Notes under the pieces: generated by a model | What the model was told of the DNA's origin: nothing | What the model saw: only the letters and a program-made list of their open reading frames with translations | The model's database searches: none | Shown: piece by piece, positions 49,449 to 58,362 of the stretch | Numbering within the stretch: position 1 is the stretch's first letter | Layout of the letters: the number at the start of each line of letters is the position of its first letter | DNA from: Psychrobacter aestuarii | GTDB taxonomy: Bacteria; Pseudomonadota; Gammaproteobacteria; Pseudomonadales; Moraxellaceae | Assembly: GCF_904846035.1 (NCBI RefSeq) | Contig: NZ_CAJGYT010000001.1 | Location: 2,418,001-2,482,000 of the forward strand | Length of the DNA stretch: 64,000 nucleotides | Direction of reading: 5' to 3' | Made by a program: the position numbers and the translations under genes

Positions 49449-49509
49449 CAATCGGCACTACGCTATGGCAGGTGCGCTTAGCATACTGCCATAAGCAATC
49501 AATGTGCGA

Positions 49510-49908
49510 TTACTCAGCAGCGGCAGCTTCGCCGTGCTTGTTTTTGTAGTCGCTGATAGCCGCTTTAATAGCGTCTTCTGCCAATACAGAGCAGTGGACT
49601 TTTACAGGTGGCAATGCCAACTCTTGAGCGATATCGTTGTTTTTGATTTCGCTGGCTTGATCTAGGCTTTTGCCTTTTAGCCATTCGGTTACCAATGAGC
49701 TTGAGGCAATCGCTGAGCCGCAGCCATAAGTTTTAAAGCGAGCGTCTTCGATGATGCCATCATCACCCACTTGAATTTGCAAGCGCATGACGTCGCCACA
49801 AGCGGGCGCGCCTACCATGCCAGTACCAACATTCTTAGCATTTTTGTCTAAGTTGCCGACGTTGCGTGGGTTCTCATAATGGTCGATTACTTGGTCACTA
49901 TAAGCCAT
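49510..49908 (-). CDS. iscU: IscU, Fe-S cluster scaffold
   Basis: IscU is the scaffold on which [2Fe-2S] clusters are built. The 132-residue protein starts at ATG 49908 with AGGAG upstream and has ligands Cys37 (PACGDV, with Asp39), Cys63 (YGCGSA) and Cys106 (VKVHCS), plus the HscA-binding motif LPPVK. The C-terminus is Ala/Glu-rich. Confidence 0.97.
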   Translation of the reverse strand: MAYSDQVIDHYENPRNVGNLDKNAKNVGTGMVGAPACGDVMRLQIQVGDDGIIEDARFKTYGCGSAIASSSLVTEWLKGKSLDQASEIKNNDIAQELALPPVKVHCSVLAEDAIKAAISDYKNKHGEAAAAE

Positions 49909-50027
49909 GAGTTTTCTCCTAGTTGGGTGATGCGCGCGAGGCACGCATCGATAATTGGGGTCAAACGCTGTATGTTATTAATATCTGGTTATTGATATCG
50001 AGCGCAGTCAGACGGTATCGGTAAGGC

Positions 50028-51254
50028 TTAGTGCTCCGCCCATTCTACTGAGTTCAAATCGATACCTTCTTGATACATGTCCCAAAGGGGTGACAATGCG
50101 CGTAGTTTTTCTACCGCTTCATGCATTTGTTTGATGACGGTATCAACGTCTTCTTCGGTGGTGTAGCGACCAAAGCTAAAGCGGATAGAGCTGTGTGCCA
50201 ACTCATCAGAGCGTCCAATAGCGCGCAGGACGTACGATGGCTCTAGCGTCGCTGAAGTACAGGCTGAACCTGATGATACCGCCAAGTCTTTTAGCGACAT
50301 CATGAGCGACTCACCTTCAACAAAGTTAAAGCTGATGTTCACAATGTTCGGTACGCTGTTGTCAAGACTGCCGTTGAGATAAATCTCTTCGATGTCTTGT
50401 AAGCCGTCCCACAGCTTTTGGCGTAGGGCGCTGGCGTGCTTATGGTCTTCTTCAAAACGCTCATGTGCCAGACTAAAGGCTTCACCCATACCCACGATTT
50501 GGTGCGTCGGCAATGTGCCTGAACGCATACCGCGCTCATGACCACCGCCATGCTGCTCCGCTTTTAGGCGTACGCGTGGCTTACGACGGACGAATAGGGC
50601 ACCGATGCCTTTTGGGCCATAGGCTTTGTGACCTGAAAAGCTCATCAAGTCAATTTTGGTGTTTTCAAGGTCAACACGTACTTTACCTACCGCTTGCGCG
50701 CCATCAACATGGAAAATCACGCCCGCTTCACGGGTAAGCTCACCAATCGCTGCCACATCAGTAATCGTGCCCAGCTCATTGTTCACCATCATCAGTGATA
50801 CCAAGATGGTGTCATCACGTAGCGCTTCTTTAACTTGCTCTGGCAAAATAAGACCAGTGCCTGGCTGCGGCTCAAGATAAGTAATCTCAAAGCCTTCTTG
50901 CTCAAGCTCACGGCAGGTATCGAGTACCGCTTTGTGTTCGATTTTGCTGGTAATGATGTGTTTGCCGCGACCTTGATAAAAATGCGCCGCGCCTTTAATC
51001 GCTAGGTTGTCTGACTCAGTGGCACCTGAGGTGAATACAATCTCACGTGGGTCAGCATTGATCACTTCAGCGATTTGCTGACGCGCCGTTTCTACCGCCT
51101 CTTCTGCCTGCCAGCCGTAACCGTGTGAACGTGACGCTGGGTTACCAAACACGCCATCTACGGTCAGGTATTTGGTCATCTTCGCCGCTACCGATTCGGC
51201 AACTGGCGTTGTGGCGGCATAATCTAGGTATATAAGGTGGTTATGTTGGCTCAT
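50028..51254 (-). CDS. iscS: IscS, cysteine desulfurase
   Basis: IscS takes sulfur from cysteine with PLP and passes it to IscU and to tRNA thiolation. The 408-residue protein has the PLP Lys in [12 protein letters not shown] and the catalytic Cys in [15 protein letters not shown]. Its end, SVEWAEH, is the family standard. The start overlaps the end of iscR by four bases, so translation is coupled. Confidence 0.97.
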   Translation of the reverse strand: MSQHNHLIYLDYAATTPVAESVAAKMTKYLTVDGVFGNPASRSHGYGWQAEEAVETARQQIAEVINADPREIVFTSGATESDNLAIKGAAHFYQGRGKHIITSKIEHKAVLDTCRELEQEGFEITYLEPQPGTGLILPEQVKEALRDDTILVSLMMVNNELGTITDVAAIGELTREAGVIFHVDGAQAVGKVRVDLENTKIDLMSFSGHKAYGPKGIGALFVRRKPRVRLKAEQHGGGHERGMRSGTLPTHQIVGMGEAFSLAHERFEEDHKHASALRQKLWDGLQDIEEIYLNGSLDNSVPNIVNISFNFVEGESLMMSLKDLAVSSGSACTSATLEPSYVLRAIGRSDELAHSSIRFSFGRYTTEEDVDTVIKQMHEAVEKLRALSPLWDMYQEGIDLNSVEWAEH

Positions 51255-51748
51255 GCTGGGGATGCCTCGCTGGTCGATAGAGTAATGGTAGAGATGTCTT
51301 TTGCGACACTTAAATGCTGACGATCAGAGATCGATTGTACATTTTCCATGTCCAATAATTGTGCTAATGTAATATTTTTCAAGTACTGTTCTATATGATT
51401 TGACAGTGCGCACCACAAATCGTGGGTCAAACACATCGTGCCGCCTTGGCAATCGCCGCGTCCTTCGCACTGCATCGCGTTTACAGACTCATCAACGGCA
51501 GAGATGATACTCATGACATCGATTTCATCAAGCGGCTTTGCTAAATGATAGCCACCTGCGGCGCCGCGAATACTGGTCACCAGACCGCGCTTACGAAGTT
51601 TGGAAAACAATTGCTCTAAATAAGAGATAGAAATAGACTGCCGTTTGGCAATGTCAGACAACGATACGGCACTGTCTTGCTGGCTGGTCTGTAATGCCAA
51701 ATCAAGCAGTGCAGTCACTGCATATCGACCTCGGGTGGTTAAGCGCAT
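51251..51748 (-). CDS. iscR: IscR, Fe-S-sensing Rrf2 regulator
   Basis: IscR represses the isc operon when it carries a [2Fe-2S] cluster. The 165-residue protein has the winged helix ([18 protein letters not shown]) and the cluster ligands Cys94, Cys100, Cys106 and His109, matching E. coli C92/C98/C104/H107. It is the first gene of the operon and overlaps iscS. An IscR-type site lies over its own promoter. Confidence 0.96.
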   Translation of the reverse strand: MRLTTRGRYAVTALLDLALQTSQQDSAVSLSDIAKRQSISISYLEQLFSKLRKRGLVTSIRGAAGGYHLAKPLDEIDVMSIISAVDESVNAMQCEGRGDCQGGTMCLTHDLWCALSNHIEQYLKNITLAQLLDMENVQSISDRQHLSVAKDISTITLSTSEASPA

Positions 51749-51897
51749 AATATATCTCCAAACTGATCAGTAATAAGCCAAATGCATTGCTGGCCTGATG
51801 CTTCCTTGTCATAGCCAACCAATGGGCAACATGCCTAAGTCTAGTATCATCGCTAAAAACAGCAGCCAATTAAGCCTGATGTGTGACGAGATGAGTT

Positions 51898-51931
51898 ATT
51901 ATACGTAATCCTGAGTAATTTAGTCAAGATT
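51898..51931 (-). promoter_or_regulatory. isc promoter with overlapping IscR-type site
   Basis: On the minus strand TTGACT (51927-51922) and TATAAT (51903-51898) are 18 bp apart. The 25 bases at 51931-51907, from AATCTTGAC to TCAGGATT, match the type 1 IscR consensus (ATA-S-YYGAC... CRRSTAT), with TTGACTAAATTACTCAGG as the core. Feedback repression by [2Fe-2S]-IscR is the expected result. The mRNA would start near 51891, giving a leader of about 140 bases. Confidence 0.78.
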
Positions 51932-52160
51932 GAAATGTCACTCAATCGTTAATCGAATCAATCATTACGATAGGTACAATCAATACAGAGCGTGTCGCTA
52001 TAAAGATGCGCCATCAAAGCGAGTCAAAACCCGCGCTGATATAAAGCAGACCTGTAGCATAAAAAAACACCTGTCAAGCCAATGGCTACAGGTGTCGCAA
52101 CGTATCAAATAAGATGGCTGGAATATAACGCCAACGTGTCATGCACAACGATGGCGCGGC
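51932..52160. other. Intergenic region between the isc promoter and the UbiJ-like gene
   Basis: The only element seen beyond the isc promoter is the terminator of the minus-strand gene ending at 52161. A 60-codon plus-strand frame here crosses both the promoter and the terminator and is not accepted. Confidence 0.55.
52061..52095 (-). terminator. Intrinsic terminator of the UbiJ-like gene
   Basis: ACACCTGT / ACAGGTGT enclose an inner AGCC / GGCT stem with a small bulge; on the minus strand seven U follow. It shields the isc promoter just downstream from read-through. Confidence 0.8.
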
Positions 52161-52805
52161 TTACATCGCTACCGCAGCAATAATGGCAGCAATTGCAATG
52201 ACAGTCATGACCGCCGAGATAATCATAAAAGTCTTTTGCTTGCTGTGCAGCTCTTTGACGGTGGTTTCCAGCTCGCGGTTCTTGGTGGTTAAGGTATTGA
52301 TTTGTGTCTGCTGCTCGCTGATGCGGCGTTTATAATTGTTTTGCTTTTCTTGCAACTCGGTTTGGCTTGGACGTACCGCATTGTCATCGTTTTTAAGCTT
52401 TCTGATAATCCCTTGAATCAGGCTGCCGATGCCCAGCTGGGTAATGAACTGCTTGACCAGCTGCACCTGTACCGACTCACCGCGAATCTGTAGCTTTTCT
52501 GTGCTTTCACTGTCGTGGGTGGCGATAGCGCTCAGCACCTGCAAACTGTAGGCGTTGATAATCACATCAGGCTCACTGCGACCGATGGGCAAGTCTGCAT
52601 CGAGCAGCACGCCTTTGTAACTGAACGTGGCGTACACTTGGACATGGGGCAAATACAGACGCAAGCAAACCACCGTGCCTTGCTTAGCAAGTGGGTAGGC
52701 GGACTTACGCAGTTCGCCATCGAGGCGCAGTAGCAGCGTCAGTGCTGACTCAATGAAGACCAAAACTATATTAAGAAGAGAGTGAGACAACGTGGCACGC
52801 TTCAT
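52161..52805 (-). CDS. UbiJ/SCP2-like protein with coiled coil and C-terminal membrane helix
   Basis: The 214-residue protein starts at ATG 52805. Residues about 10-130 resemble the SCP2-type lipid-binding fold of UbiJ, the accessory factor that presents ubiquinone intermediates: FIESALTLLLRLDGELRK, a beta segment VCLRLYLPHVQVYATF, and VQVQLVKQFITQLGIG. A coiled coil (about 140-190, SEQQTQINTLTTKNRELETT) and a hydrophobic C-terminal helix (IISAVMTVIAIAAIIAAVAM) follow, which classical UbiJ lacks. It stands alone, not with ubiE or ubiB. The UbiJ link is by pattern only. Confidence 0.55.
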   Translation of the reverse strand: MKRATLSHSLLNIVLVFIESALTLLLRLDGELRKSAYPLAKQGTVVCLRLYLPHVQVYATFSYKGVLLDADLPIGRSEPDVIINAYSLQVLSAIATHDSESTEKLQIRGESVQVQLVKQFITQLGIGSLIQGIIRKLKNDDNAVRPSQTELQEKQNNYKRRISEQQTQINTLTTKNRELETTVKELHSKQKTFMIISAVMTVIAIAAIIAAVAM

Positions 52806-53324
52806 GTGAATAATCCGTTTTTTATGTAATAAAAAAATGCTGATGAACAAACCTATCAAAAACAACCGACAGCTGGGGCAGCGTATCCATTATCCACCCT
52901 ATACGGTCATTAAAAAATATAACGTCCTATAAAAATACAAATAACCCAGACAACCTAGCGCACATCAATACATGTGCTATAGACAGAGGCTATGATAACG
53001 CCTTCATCATAAAAAGTAACGCCTGCTTGTGTCAGTTTGCAATTTGTTGTTGTATTGACCAGCAGGCAAGAGCGCACCAAAATTGAGCGCTAAAAGCGTA
53101 TTTCTTGGTGTTTTACGTAACTATCTATGTCAGATAGGTAGTCTTAGACCCGAAAATATGTAAAATCACTTGCGCGACCGCTGTACCCTTGATATAAAGG
53201 CGGTTGATGACGCGGCGTCTGTGAGGACCGAAGCAAATATTGTGCGTGTTGCCTAAACTCTAGCAGAGCGATACAATGTTTAGCCTTAGCGTTTATTTTA
53301 GTCCTAAAACTTGAAGGAATTTTT
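52806..53324. other. Divergent region upstream of HU
   Basis: 519 bp with no supported gene. It contains a small hairpin, CTATCT / AGATAG (53121-53137), and the HU promoter. Open frames that read leftward from here have no ribosome site and cross the HU gene. Confidence 0.55.
53249..53277 (+). promoter_or_regulatory. HU promoter
   Basis: TTGCCT (53249-53254) and TACAAT (53272-53277) are 17 bp apart; transcription would start near 53284, 40 bases before the ATG. Confidence 0.65.
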
Positions 53325-53597
53325 ATGAATAAGTCAGAATTGATTGATAGCATCGCAGAAAAAAGCGGCCTGAATAAGACCCAAGCAGGCGATGCCCTAA
53401 ATGCAGTTATGGACAGCATCGGTGACGCACTAGAAGCTGGCGAGAGCATCTCTTTGGTTGGCTTTGGTACGTTCAGTGTAAAAGACCGCAAAGCACGCAC
53501 TGGTCGCAATCCTAAGACTGGCGAAGAGCTAAGCATTCCAGCAAGTAAAGTACCAAGCTTTAAAGCAGGTAAAAACCTAAAAGAACGCTTGAACTAA
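53325..53597 (+). CDS. hupB: HU DNA-binding protein (beta-type)
   Basis: HU wraps and bends DNA without sequence preference. The 90-residue protein, MNKSELIDSIAEKSGLNKTQ to SFKAGKNLKERLN, has the DNABII arm with RTGRNPKTGEELSIPASKVP. The match to HU-beta rather than IHF is clear. GAAGGA lies before the ATG. Strong promoter, biased codons and a terminator are in line with high expression. ppiD follows, as in other gammaproteobacteria (hupB-ppiD). Confidence 0.94.
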   Translation: MNKSELIDSIAEKSGLNKTQAGDALNAVMDSIGDALEAGESISLVGFGTFSVKDRKARTGRNPKTGEELSIPASKVPSFKAGKNLKERLN

Positions 53598-53636
53598 TTT
53601 GCCACGCTGATACGCCCCACTCGAGCAGTATTCAGC

Positions 53637-53665
53637 AAAAAGCACCTTTATGGGTGCTTTTTTTT
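53637..53665 (+). terminator. Intrinsic terminator after HU
   Basis: AAAGCACC / GGGTGCTTT with a short loop is followed by eight or more T. Confidence 0.85.
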
Positions 53666-53937
53666 GTATATTCGTGGCAGCGGCGCTCAACACGCCAAGC
53701 ATTCACCCAGCACGCTTCGCAAAACGCTTTGTCTGAATGCTTGAGAATACGCAGGTTTATTGTGTGAATATTTTGAGTCTGGGCAAAATTTCACGTATCA
53801 TAGAGCCCGCCGTTTATTAACCCTGCAAGCAGGCGTGTGTCATCGAATCACGCTGCCGTATGCGGGGTCAAGCAGATTTTTTGCCATTGCTATAGGCACT
53901 GGTTTTCATTTATTAGGTTAATAGAGCAGAAATAACT
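53666..53937. other. Intergenic region upstream of ppiD
   Basis: Holds the ppiD promoter and a leader of about 130 bases. No gene is supported. Confidence 0.55.
53773..53801 (+). promoter_or_regulatory. ppiD promoter
   Basis: TTGAGT (53773-53778) and TATCAT (53796-53801) are 17 bp apart; start near 53808. Confidence 0.5.
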
Positions 53938-55812
53938 ATGGATAACTTGCGCGATTTTTTAAAAAGTTGGCCAGGTCGCATTTTATTGATTGTATGCTTA
54001 TCGCCGCTTGCCTTATTGGGTATTGAAAGCTATTTTCAAAGTGGCGTCGACCCCAACCAAGTCGCCAAAGTGGGTGATGACAGCGTCAGCCTGTCTGAGT
54101 ATCAAAACGCAGTCAATAGCCGCCGTACTGAACTATTACAAGACCTAAAAGATGCCAGTTTGCTCAATGAAGATGTGCTGCATGAGCAGGTGTTGCGCGG
54201 TTTGGTTGACCGTGCGCTGCTCCAGCAGCAGGCAGGCAAGCTCGGTATGACGGTTTCTGATGAGACCATCAACCGTTTGCTGCGTCAAGAAGAAGGCTTT
54301 CAAGATGCCGATGGCAACTTTTCAAACGATAAGTTTGCTTTGTTCTTGCGTCAGCGCGGTATGAATAAAAATCAGCTGTTTGCTGAATTTCGTAACCAGT
54401 TGAGCCTTGAGCAGTTAAATGCCAGCATCGTAGGCACGGCTATTTATCCGATGAAGTCCATCAACCAATTGATTGATTTGCAGCTTGAAGCGCGTACGCT
54501 ATGGCTACACCGCTTTAACTGGCAAGATTATGCCGATAAGGTGACGGTCAGCCAGCAGCAAGTACAAAGCTATTATGATGGCAATAAAGACGCGTTAAAA
54601 AGCGCCGCGATGCTCGATTTGGCGTATATTCAGCTGCGCCCTGAAGACATCACGGTAGAGAGCGTGAGCGAAGAGGACATCAAGCAGCAATATGCCGCTT
54701 ATAAGCAGTCACTGGCGCTAGAAGATGAGCGTCAAATCAGTCAGATTTTGCTGTCAGGCGACAATGCCAAAGCGCGCGCGCAAGCGGTTAAAGCGCGTCT
54801 TGATAAAGGCGAGTCGTTTGCTACTCTTGCCAAAACAGAATCTGATGACCCATCAGGCGAGACAGGCGGCGCTATTGGCACGTTCAATGCGTCAGTATTC
54901 GGTAGTGATGCTGAAAAAGTTGCCAGCGCTCTGGATGGTCTACAAGTGGGCGAGACCACCGCACCGATTCAGACCAGCTTTGGTTATCAAATCTTTACAG
55001 TCACCGAAGACAATGGCGAGCAAGTACCAAGCATGGAGAGCATGCGCAAGCAGTTGACAGCCAAGGCGGTAGAATATAAGCGTCAAGCTGCCTATGCCGA
55101 CAAAGTAACGGCCATTAATGACTTGGCCGCAGATGGCCTTAGCATCAATGACATCGCGCAGCAAGAAAATGTCGCGCTAAAAACCATCAAAGACTACCGC
55201 AAGACCAACAACACCTCAGCACTGTCACAGCCTGTGGTGGTTAAGCAAGCCTTTGATGAGTTTAGTATTCAAGACCAAGCGGTAAGCGCGGGCATTGATG
55301 TTGCTGATGCGACCGTTTGGGTGCAGTCGAGCAACTATCGTCCAACCAAAACCCTAACGTTACAAGAAGCCACACCGCGCATCACTCAGCTGCTACGCAA
55401 AAAAGCGGCCAGTGAGCTGGCATTAAAAGATGCCAAACAGGTCGCTGCGGGCATCAAAACAGTGGCCGATATCCAAAAAGCGGGCGTCAAGCTACAATCT
55501 TTGGGTGAAGTCAGCCGTCAGACCACGCTACTGACAGAAAAAGAGCGCAGTCTGGCATTTAGCAAACAAGCACCAGAAAATGGCGTGACCGCGTTTGCCA
55601 CCGCAACCGATATGGGCGCGAGTGTCATGGTCGGCGACCGCATTAAGATTGAACAGCAAGCACAGCTCTCAGATGAACAAAAAGCGGAGACCGCACGTAT
55701 CGTGCGTGACAATATGGGGCAAAACCATCTGCAAGATTACCTAGAGTATCTGCGTATGGTGTACGAAGTAGACGTGAATGAGGCGAATATAGCCAGCACA
55801 CAAGGACGATAA
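53938..55812 (+). CDS. ppiD: PpiD, SurA-like periplasmic folding factor
   Basis: PpiD is an inner-membrane-anchored chaperone near the Sec exit. The 624-residue protein has one membrane helix (residues 13-30, GRILLIVCLSPLALLGI), a SurA_N-like chaperone domain, and a parvulin segment near residues 260-360 (RQISQILLSGDNAKARAQA, then GGAIGTFN and TSFGYQIF). Length is the same as E. coli PpiD (623). The parvulin part of PpiD is usually inactive as a prolyl isomerase. Confidence 0.92.
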   Translation: MDNLRDFLKSWPGRILLIVCLSPLALLGIESYFQSGVDPNQVAKVGDDSVSLSEYQNAVNSRRTELLQDLKDASLLNEDVLHEQVLRGLVDRALLQQQAGKLGMTVSDETINRLLRQEEGFQDADGNFSNDKFALFLRQRGMNKNQLFAEFRNQLSLEQLNASIVGTAIYPMKSINQLIDLQLEARTLWLHRFNWQDYADKVTVSQQQVQSYYDGNKDALKSAAMLDLAYIQLRPEDITVESVSEEDIKQQYAAYKQSLALEDERQISQILLSGDNAKARAQAVKARLDKGESFATLAKTESDDPSGETGGAIGTFNASVFGSDAEKVASALDGLQVGETTAPIQTSFGYQIFTVTEDNGEQVPSMESMRKQLTAKAVEYKRQAAYADKVTAINDLAADGLSINDIAQQENVALKTIKDYRKTNNTSALSQPVVVKQAFDEFSIQDQAVSAGIDVADATVWVQSSNYRPTKTLTLQEATPRITQLLRKKAASELALKDAKQVAAGIKTVADIQKAGVKLQSLGEVSRQTTLLTEKERSLAFSKQAPENGVTAFATATDMGASVMVGDRIKIEQQAQLSDEQKAETARIVRDNMGQNHLQDYLEYLRMVYEVDVNEANIASTQGR

Positions 55813-55907
55813 GCGCTAAGGTGGACGGCGGTCATGCTGTCCACCCACTCAGCATCAGCGTTGTCTGCTCGTGCTAAACGTTACTTATCAATTCTGTATT
55901 GTCAGAC

Positions 55908-55940
55908 AAAAAAAGCCCCGAGATAATCGGGGCTTTTTTT
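55908..55940. terminator. Bidirectional terminator between ppiD and purH
   Basis: AAAAGCCCCGA / TCGGGGCTTTT with a five-base loop lies between converging genes, with A and T runs on both sides. Confidence 0.9.
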
Positions 55941-56011
55941 ATCGTAAGTTTTTGTCGTGACAGAACCAACAACGATACGTATCAAGTCAGCCTTGTACGT
56001 ATCATCAGCAG

Positions 56012-57592
56012 TTAGTGACGGAAATGGCGCATGCCAGTGAATACCATCGCGATGCCGTGCTCATTGGCGGCGGCAATGGTTTCGTCATCACGCATAGAGC
56101 CACCAGGCTGGATGATGGCTGAGATGCCTACGGCTGCCGCGTTGTCAATGCCGTCACGGAACGGGAAGAACGCGTCTGAGGCCATAACCGCACCTTCAGT
56201 TACCAAGCCTGCGTGCTCCGCCTTGATGGCTGCAATACGTGCAGAGTTCACACGGCTCATCTGACCTGCACCGATACCGATGGTACGTTGGTTGCGGCCA
56301 TAGACGATGGCGTTAGATTTGACGTATTTGGCAACGTTCCAAGAGAACAGCAAGTCTGCAATCTGTGCTTCGGTAGGCTGTACGTCTGTGACGATTTTTA
56401 GGTCGCTGGCATGGATAAAGCCCAAGTCTTGCTCTTGTACCAATAGACCACCGTTTACGCGCTTGTAATCCATCTGTGCGGCGCGCGCTTCTGGTGTTGG
56501 CAAATCGCCACAAACAAGCACGCGAACGTTTTTCTTACTGCCAGTAATCTCAAGCACGCCGTCTTCTATACTTGGGGCAATAATCACTTCAACGAACTGA
56601 TTGTCGATGATGGCTTTGGCCGTGACTGCGGTCAATGGACGGTTAAAAGCAATGATGCCACCAAATGAGGATTCAGGGTCGGTGCTAAAAGCCGTACGAT
56701 ACGCGTTGGTCTGGTCGCTGTCTACTGCCACGCCGCAAGGGTTGGCATGTTTTACGATAACGCATGCAGGCATGCTAAACGCTTTGACGCACTCAAGCGC
56801 GGCGTCGGTATCCGCAATATTATTGTATGACAAGGCTTTACCTTGTAATTGCTGCGCGGTTGCAATCGAGGCTTGGGTTTCGCTTGTGCCTTGAGGCTCA
56901 ACGTAAAACGCGGCTTTTTGATGGGGGTTTTCACCATAGCGCAGGTCTTCTGCCTTGGCAAAATGCAAGTTTAGCGTACGTGCAAAGGTTTCAGGCTGTT
57001 TGGTTTCGTTGACACGGCTGCCCAAGAAATTGGCAATCATGCCATCATACTGTGCGGTATGTTCAAAGGCTTTTACCGCCAAATCGTAGCGTAAGCCTTC
57101 GCTCAAGGTCGTGCCGTTGCCCAGTGCGTCCAGAACGCGCGCATAATCGGCAGGGTCAGTGACGATACCGACGTGGGCATGGTTTTTGGCTGCTGAGCGT
57201 ACCATCGTCGGACCACCGATATCGATGTTTTCAATCGCATCGTTCATGGTCACATCCGCACGGGCGATGGTTTGCGCGAATGGATAGAGGTTGACCACCA
57301 CCAAGTCGATACGCTCAATCGCGTGCTCGCTCATGACCGCATCATCAATGCCGCGGCGACCCAAAATACCGCCATGGATTTTTGGGTGTAAGGTTTTGAC
57401 GCGGCCGTCCATCATCTCAGGAAAACCAGTATAGTCCGAAACTTCGGTAACCGCGACGTTGTTTTCTTTGAGTAGGCGATAGGTGCCGCCTGTAGACAGT
57501 AAGCCGAATCCTGATTGAACCAAGCCTTGAGCAAACTCGACAATGCCTGATTTATCAGAGACCGAAAGCAGTGCAAGAGGTTGTGTAGCCAT
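56012..57592 (-). CDS. purH: PurH, AICAR transformylase / IMP cyclohydrolase
   Basis: PurH carries out the last two steps of IMP synthesis. From ATG 57592 it is 526 residues; the frame is open to 57661, but that stretch contains a terminator-like hairpin and is probably leader. The N-terminal cyclohydrolase domain starts [11 protein letters not shown] with [10 protein letters not shown]; the transformylase domain includes the KHANPCG motif and ends [20 protein letters not shown]. No purD follows, because the next gene converges. Confidence 0.95.
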   Translation of the reverse strand: MATQPLALLSVSDKSGIVEFAQGLVQSGFGLLSTGGTYRLLKENNVAVTEVSDYTGFPEMMDGRVKTLHPKIHGGILGRRGIDDAVMSEHAIERIDLVVVNLYPFAQTIARADVTMNDAIENIDIGGPTMVRSAAKNHAHVGIVTDPADYARVLDALGNGTTLSEGLRYDLAVKAFEHTAQYDGMIANFLGSRVNETKQPETFARTLNLHFAKAEDLRYGENPHQKAAFYVEPQGTSETQASIATAQQLQGKALSYNNIADTDAALECVKAFSMPACVIVKHANPCGVAVDSDQTNAYRTAFSTDPESSFGGIIAFNRPLTAVTAKAIIDNQFVEVIIAPSIEDGVLEITGSKKNVRVLVCGDLPTPEARAAQMDYKRVNGGLLVQEQDLGFIHASDLKIVTDVQPTEAQIADLLFSWNVAKYVKSNAIVYGRNQRTIGIGAGQMSRVNSARIAAIKAEHAGLVTEGAVMASDAFFPFRDGIDNAAAVGISAIIQPGGSMRDDETIAAANEHGIAMVFTGMRHFRH

Positions 57593-57606
57593 AAAGAAAA
57601 TCCCAT

Positions 57607-57633
57607 AAAAAAAGCCTGACATGACTGTCTGGC
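57607..57633 (-). terminator. Intrinsic terminator just upstream of purH
   Basis: GCC-A-GACA / TGTC-A-GGC with a four-base loop, followed by seven U, lies between fis and purH and ends about 14 bases before the purH ATG. It may be the fis terminator, or a conditional terminator in the purH leader, because a promoter lies between it and fis. Confidence 0.7.
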
Positions 57634-57707
57634 AAATCGCAAAGACGAATGTCTTCATCACAATACATAATGCAGCAGTGAGCCACCTGCATCATACAGT
57701 AGGCAGT

Positions 57708-57736
57708 ATCATAAAACATCTGCGCCTGTTATACAA
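57708..57736 (-). promoter_or_regulatory. purH promoter
   Basis: On the minus strand TTGTAT (57736-57731) and TATGAT (57713-57708) are 17 bp apart. The transcript would start near 57701 and would cross the terminator at 57633-57607 before reaching purH. Confidence 0.5.
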
Positions 57737-57753
57737 AAAAATGACAGCAAGCG

Positions 57754-58176
57754 CTAATCCATTAAGTCATACATTTTGAGCTTTTTGCGTAGGGTGCCGC
57801 GATTGAGCCCCAGCACTTTAGCGCATTTGCTCTGGTTGCCGCGTGTCTGCTCAAGCACCACTTGTAATAACGGCGCTTCAACCTCTTTTAAAATCAAGGC
57901 ATACAAGTCTGTTGGCAGCTCATCGCCTAAAGCAGCAAAATAAGCCCGCACCACCTGCTCGACGTGTGTACGCAGGGGCGCTTGCGTGCCGTGCATAGGT
58001 GCCTGCGTCGCATCGTCATCATGGTGCGCTGCGGTTTGCTCGTTGATGCGGGTGAGCGTCTCTTCTAAAGCTAAGGCAGATTCTGCAGCGTCGTAGCTGC
58101 CCGCGTTGTAGCTGTGGGTACTGCTGGTATACGTGTGCTGCGCGGGGGTGTCTGTAGGGCTTGGGTAATGGGTCAT
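57754..58176 (-). CDS. fis: Fis nucleoid protein with N-terminal extension
   Basis: Fis bends DNA and activates rRNA and tRNA promoters. From ATG 58176 (AGGA eight bases upstream) it is 140 residues; the C-terminal half from about residue 65 matches Fis, with helix-turn-helix LEQTRGNQSKCAKVLGLNRG and the closing TLRKKLKMYDLMD. The first 60 or so residues are His/Thr/Ala-rich and have no counterpart in E. coli Fis (98 residues). It sits between a DUF3426 gene and purH; dusB, the usual partner, is absent. Confidence 0.92.
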   Translation of the reverse strand: MTHYPSPTDTPAQHTYTSSTHSYNAGSYDAAESALALEETLTRINEQTAAHHDDDATQAPMHGTQAPLRTHVEQVVRAYFAALGDELPTDLYALILKEVEAPLLQVVLEQTRGNQSKCAKVLGLNRGTLRKKLKMYDLMD

Positions 58177-58362
58177 TGTACAATGTCCTAAGGCGTTAGG
58201 GTGACAGCAAGTGATGAAACCAATCACAAAAAAATGTTGCGATAACAAAGTGATAGGGACAACAAGAATAGCTCAGTACGTTTGGGTGTATTCGTGTCCG
58301 TTTGCTTGCGGCGTAAGATACGGTCAAAATACCGCGCTATAGGCCGCTTATATAATTATGAA

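Noticed and set aside
51930..52112. 60-codon plus-strand frame beside the isc promoter
   Set aside because: It crosses the IscR-type site and a terminator, and starts with TTG without a ribosome site.
57593..57661. N-terminal extension of purH
   Set aside because: It includes a terminator hairpin and PurH proteins normally begin near the ATG at 57592; retained only as possible leader.
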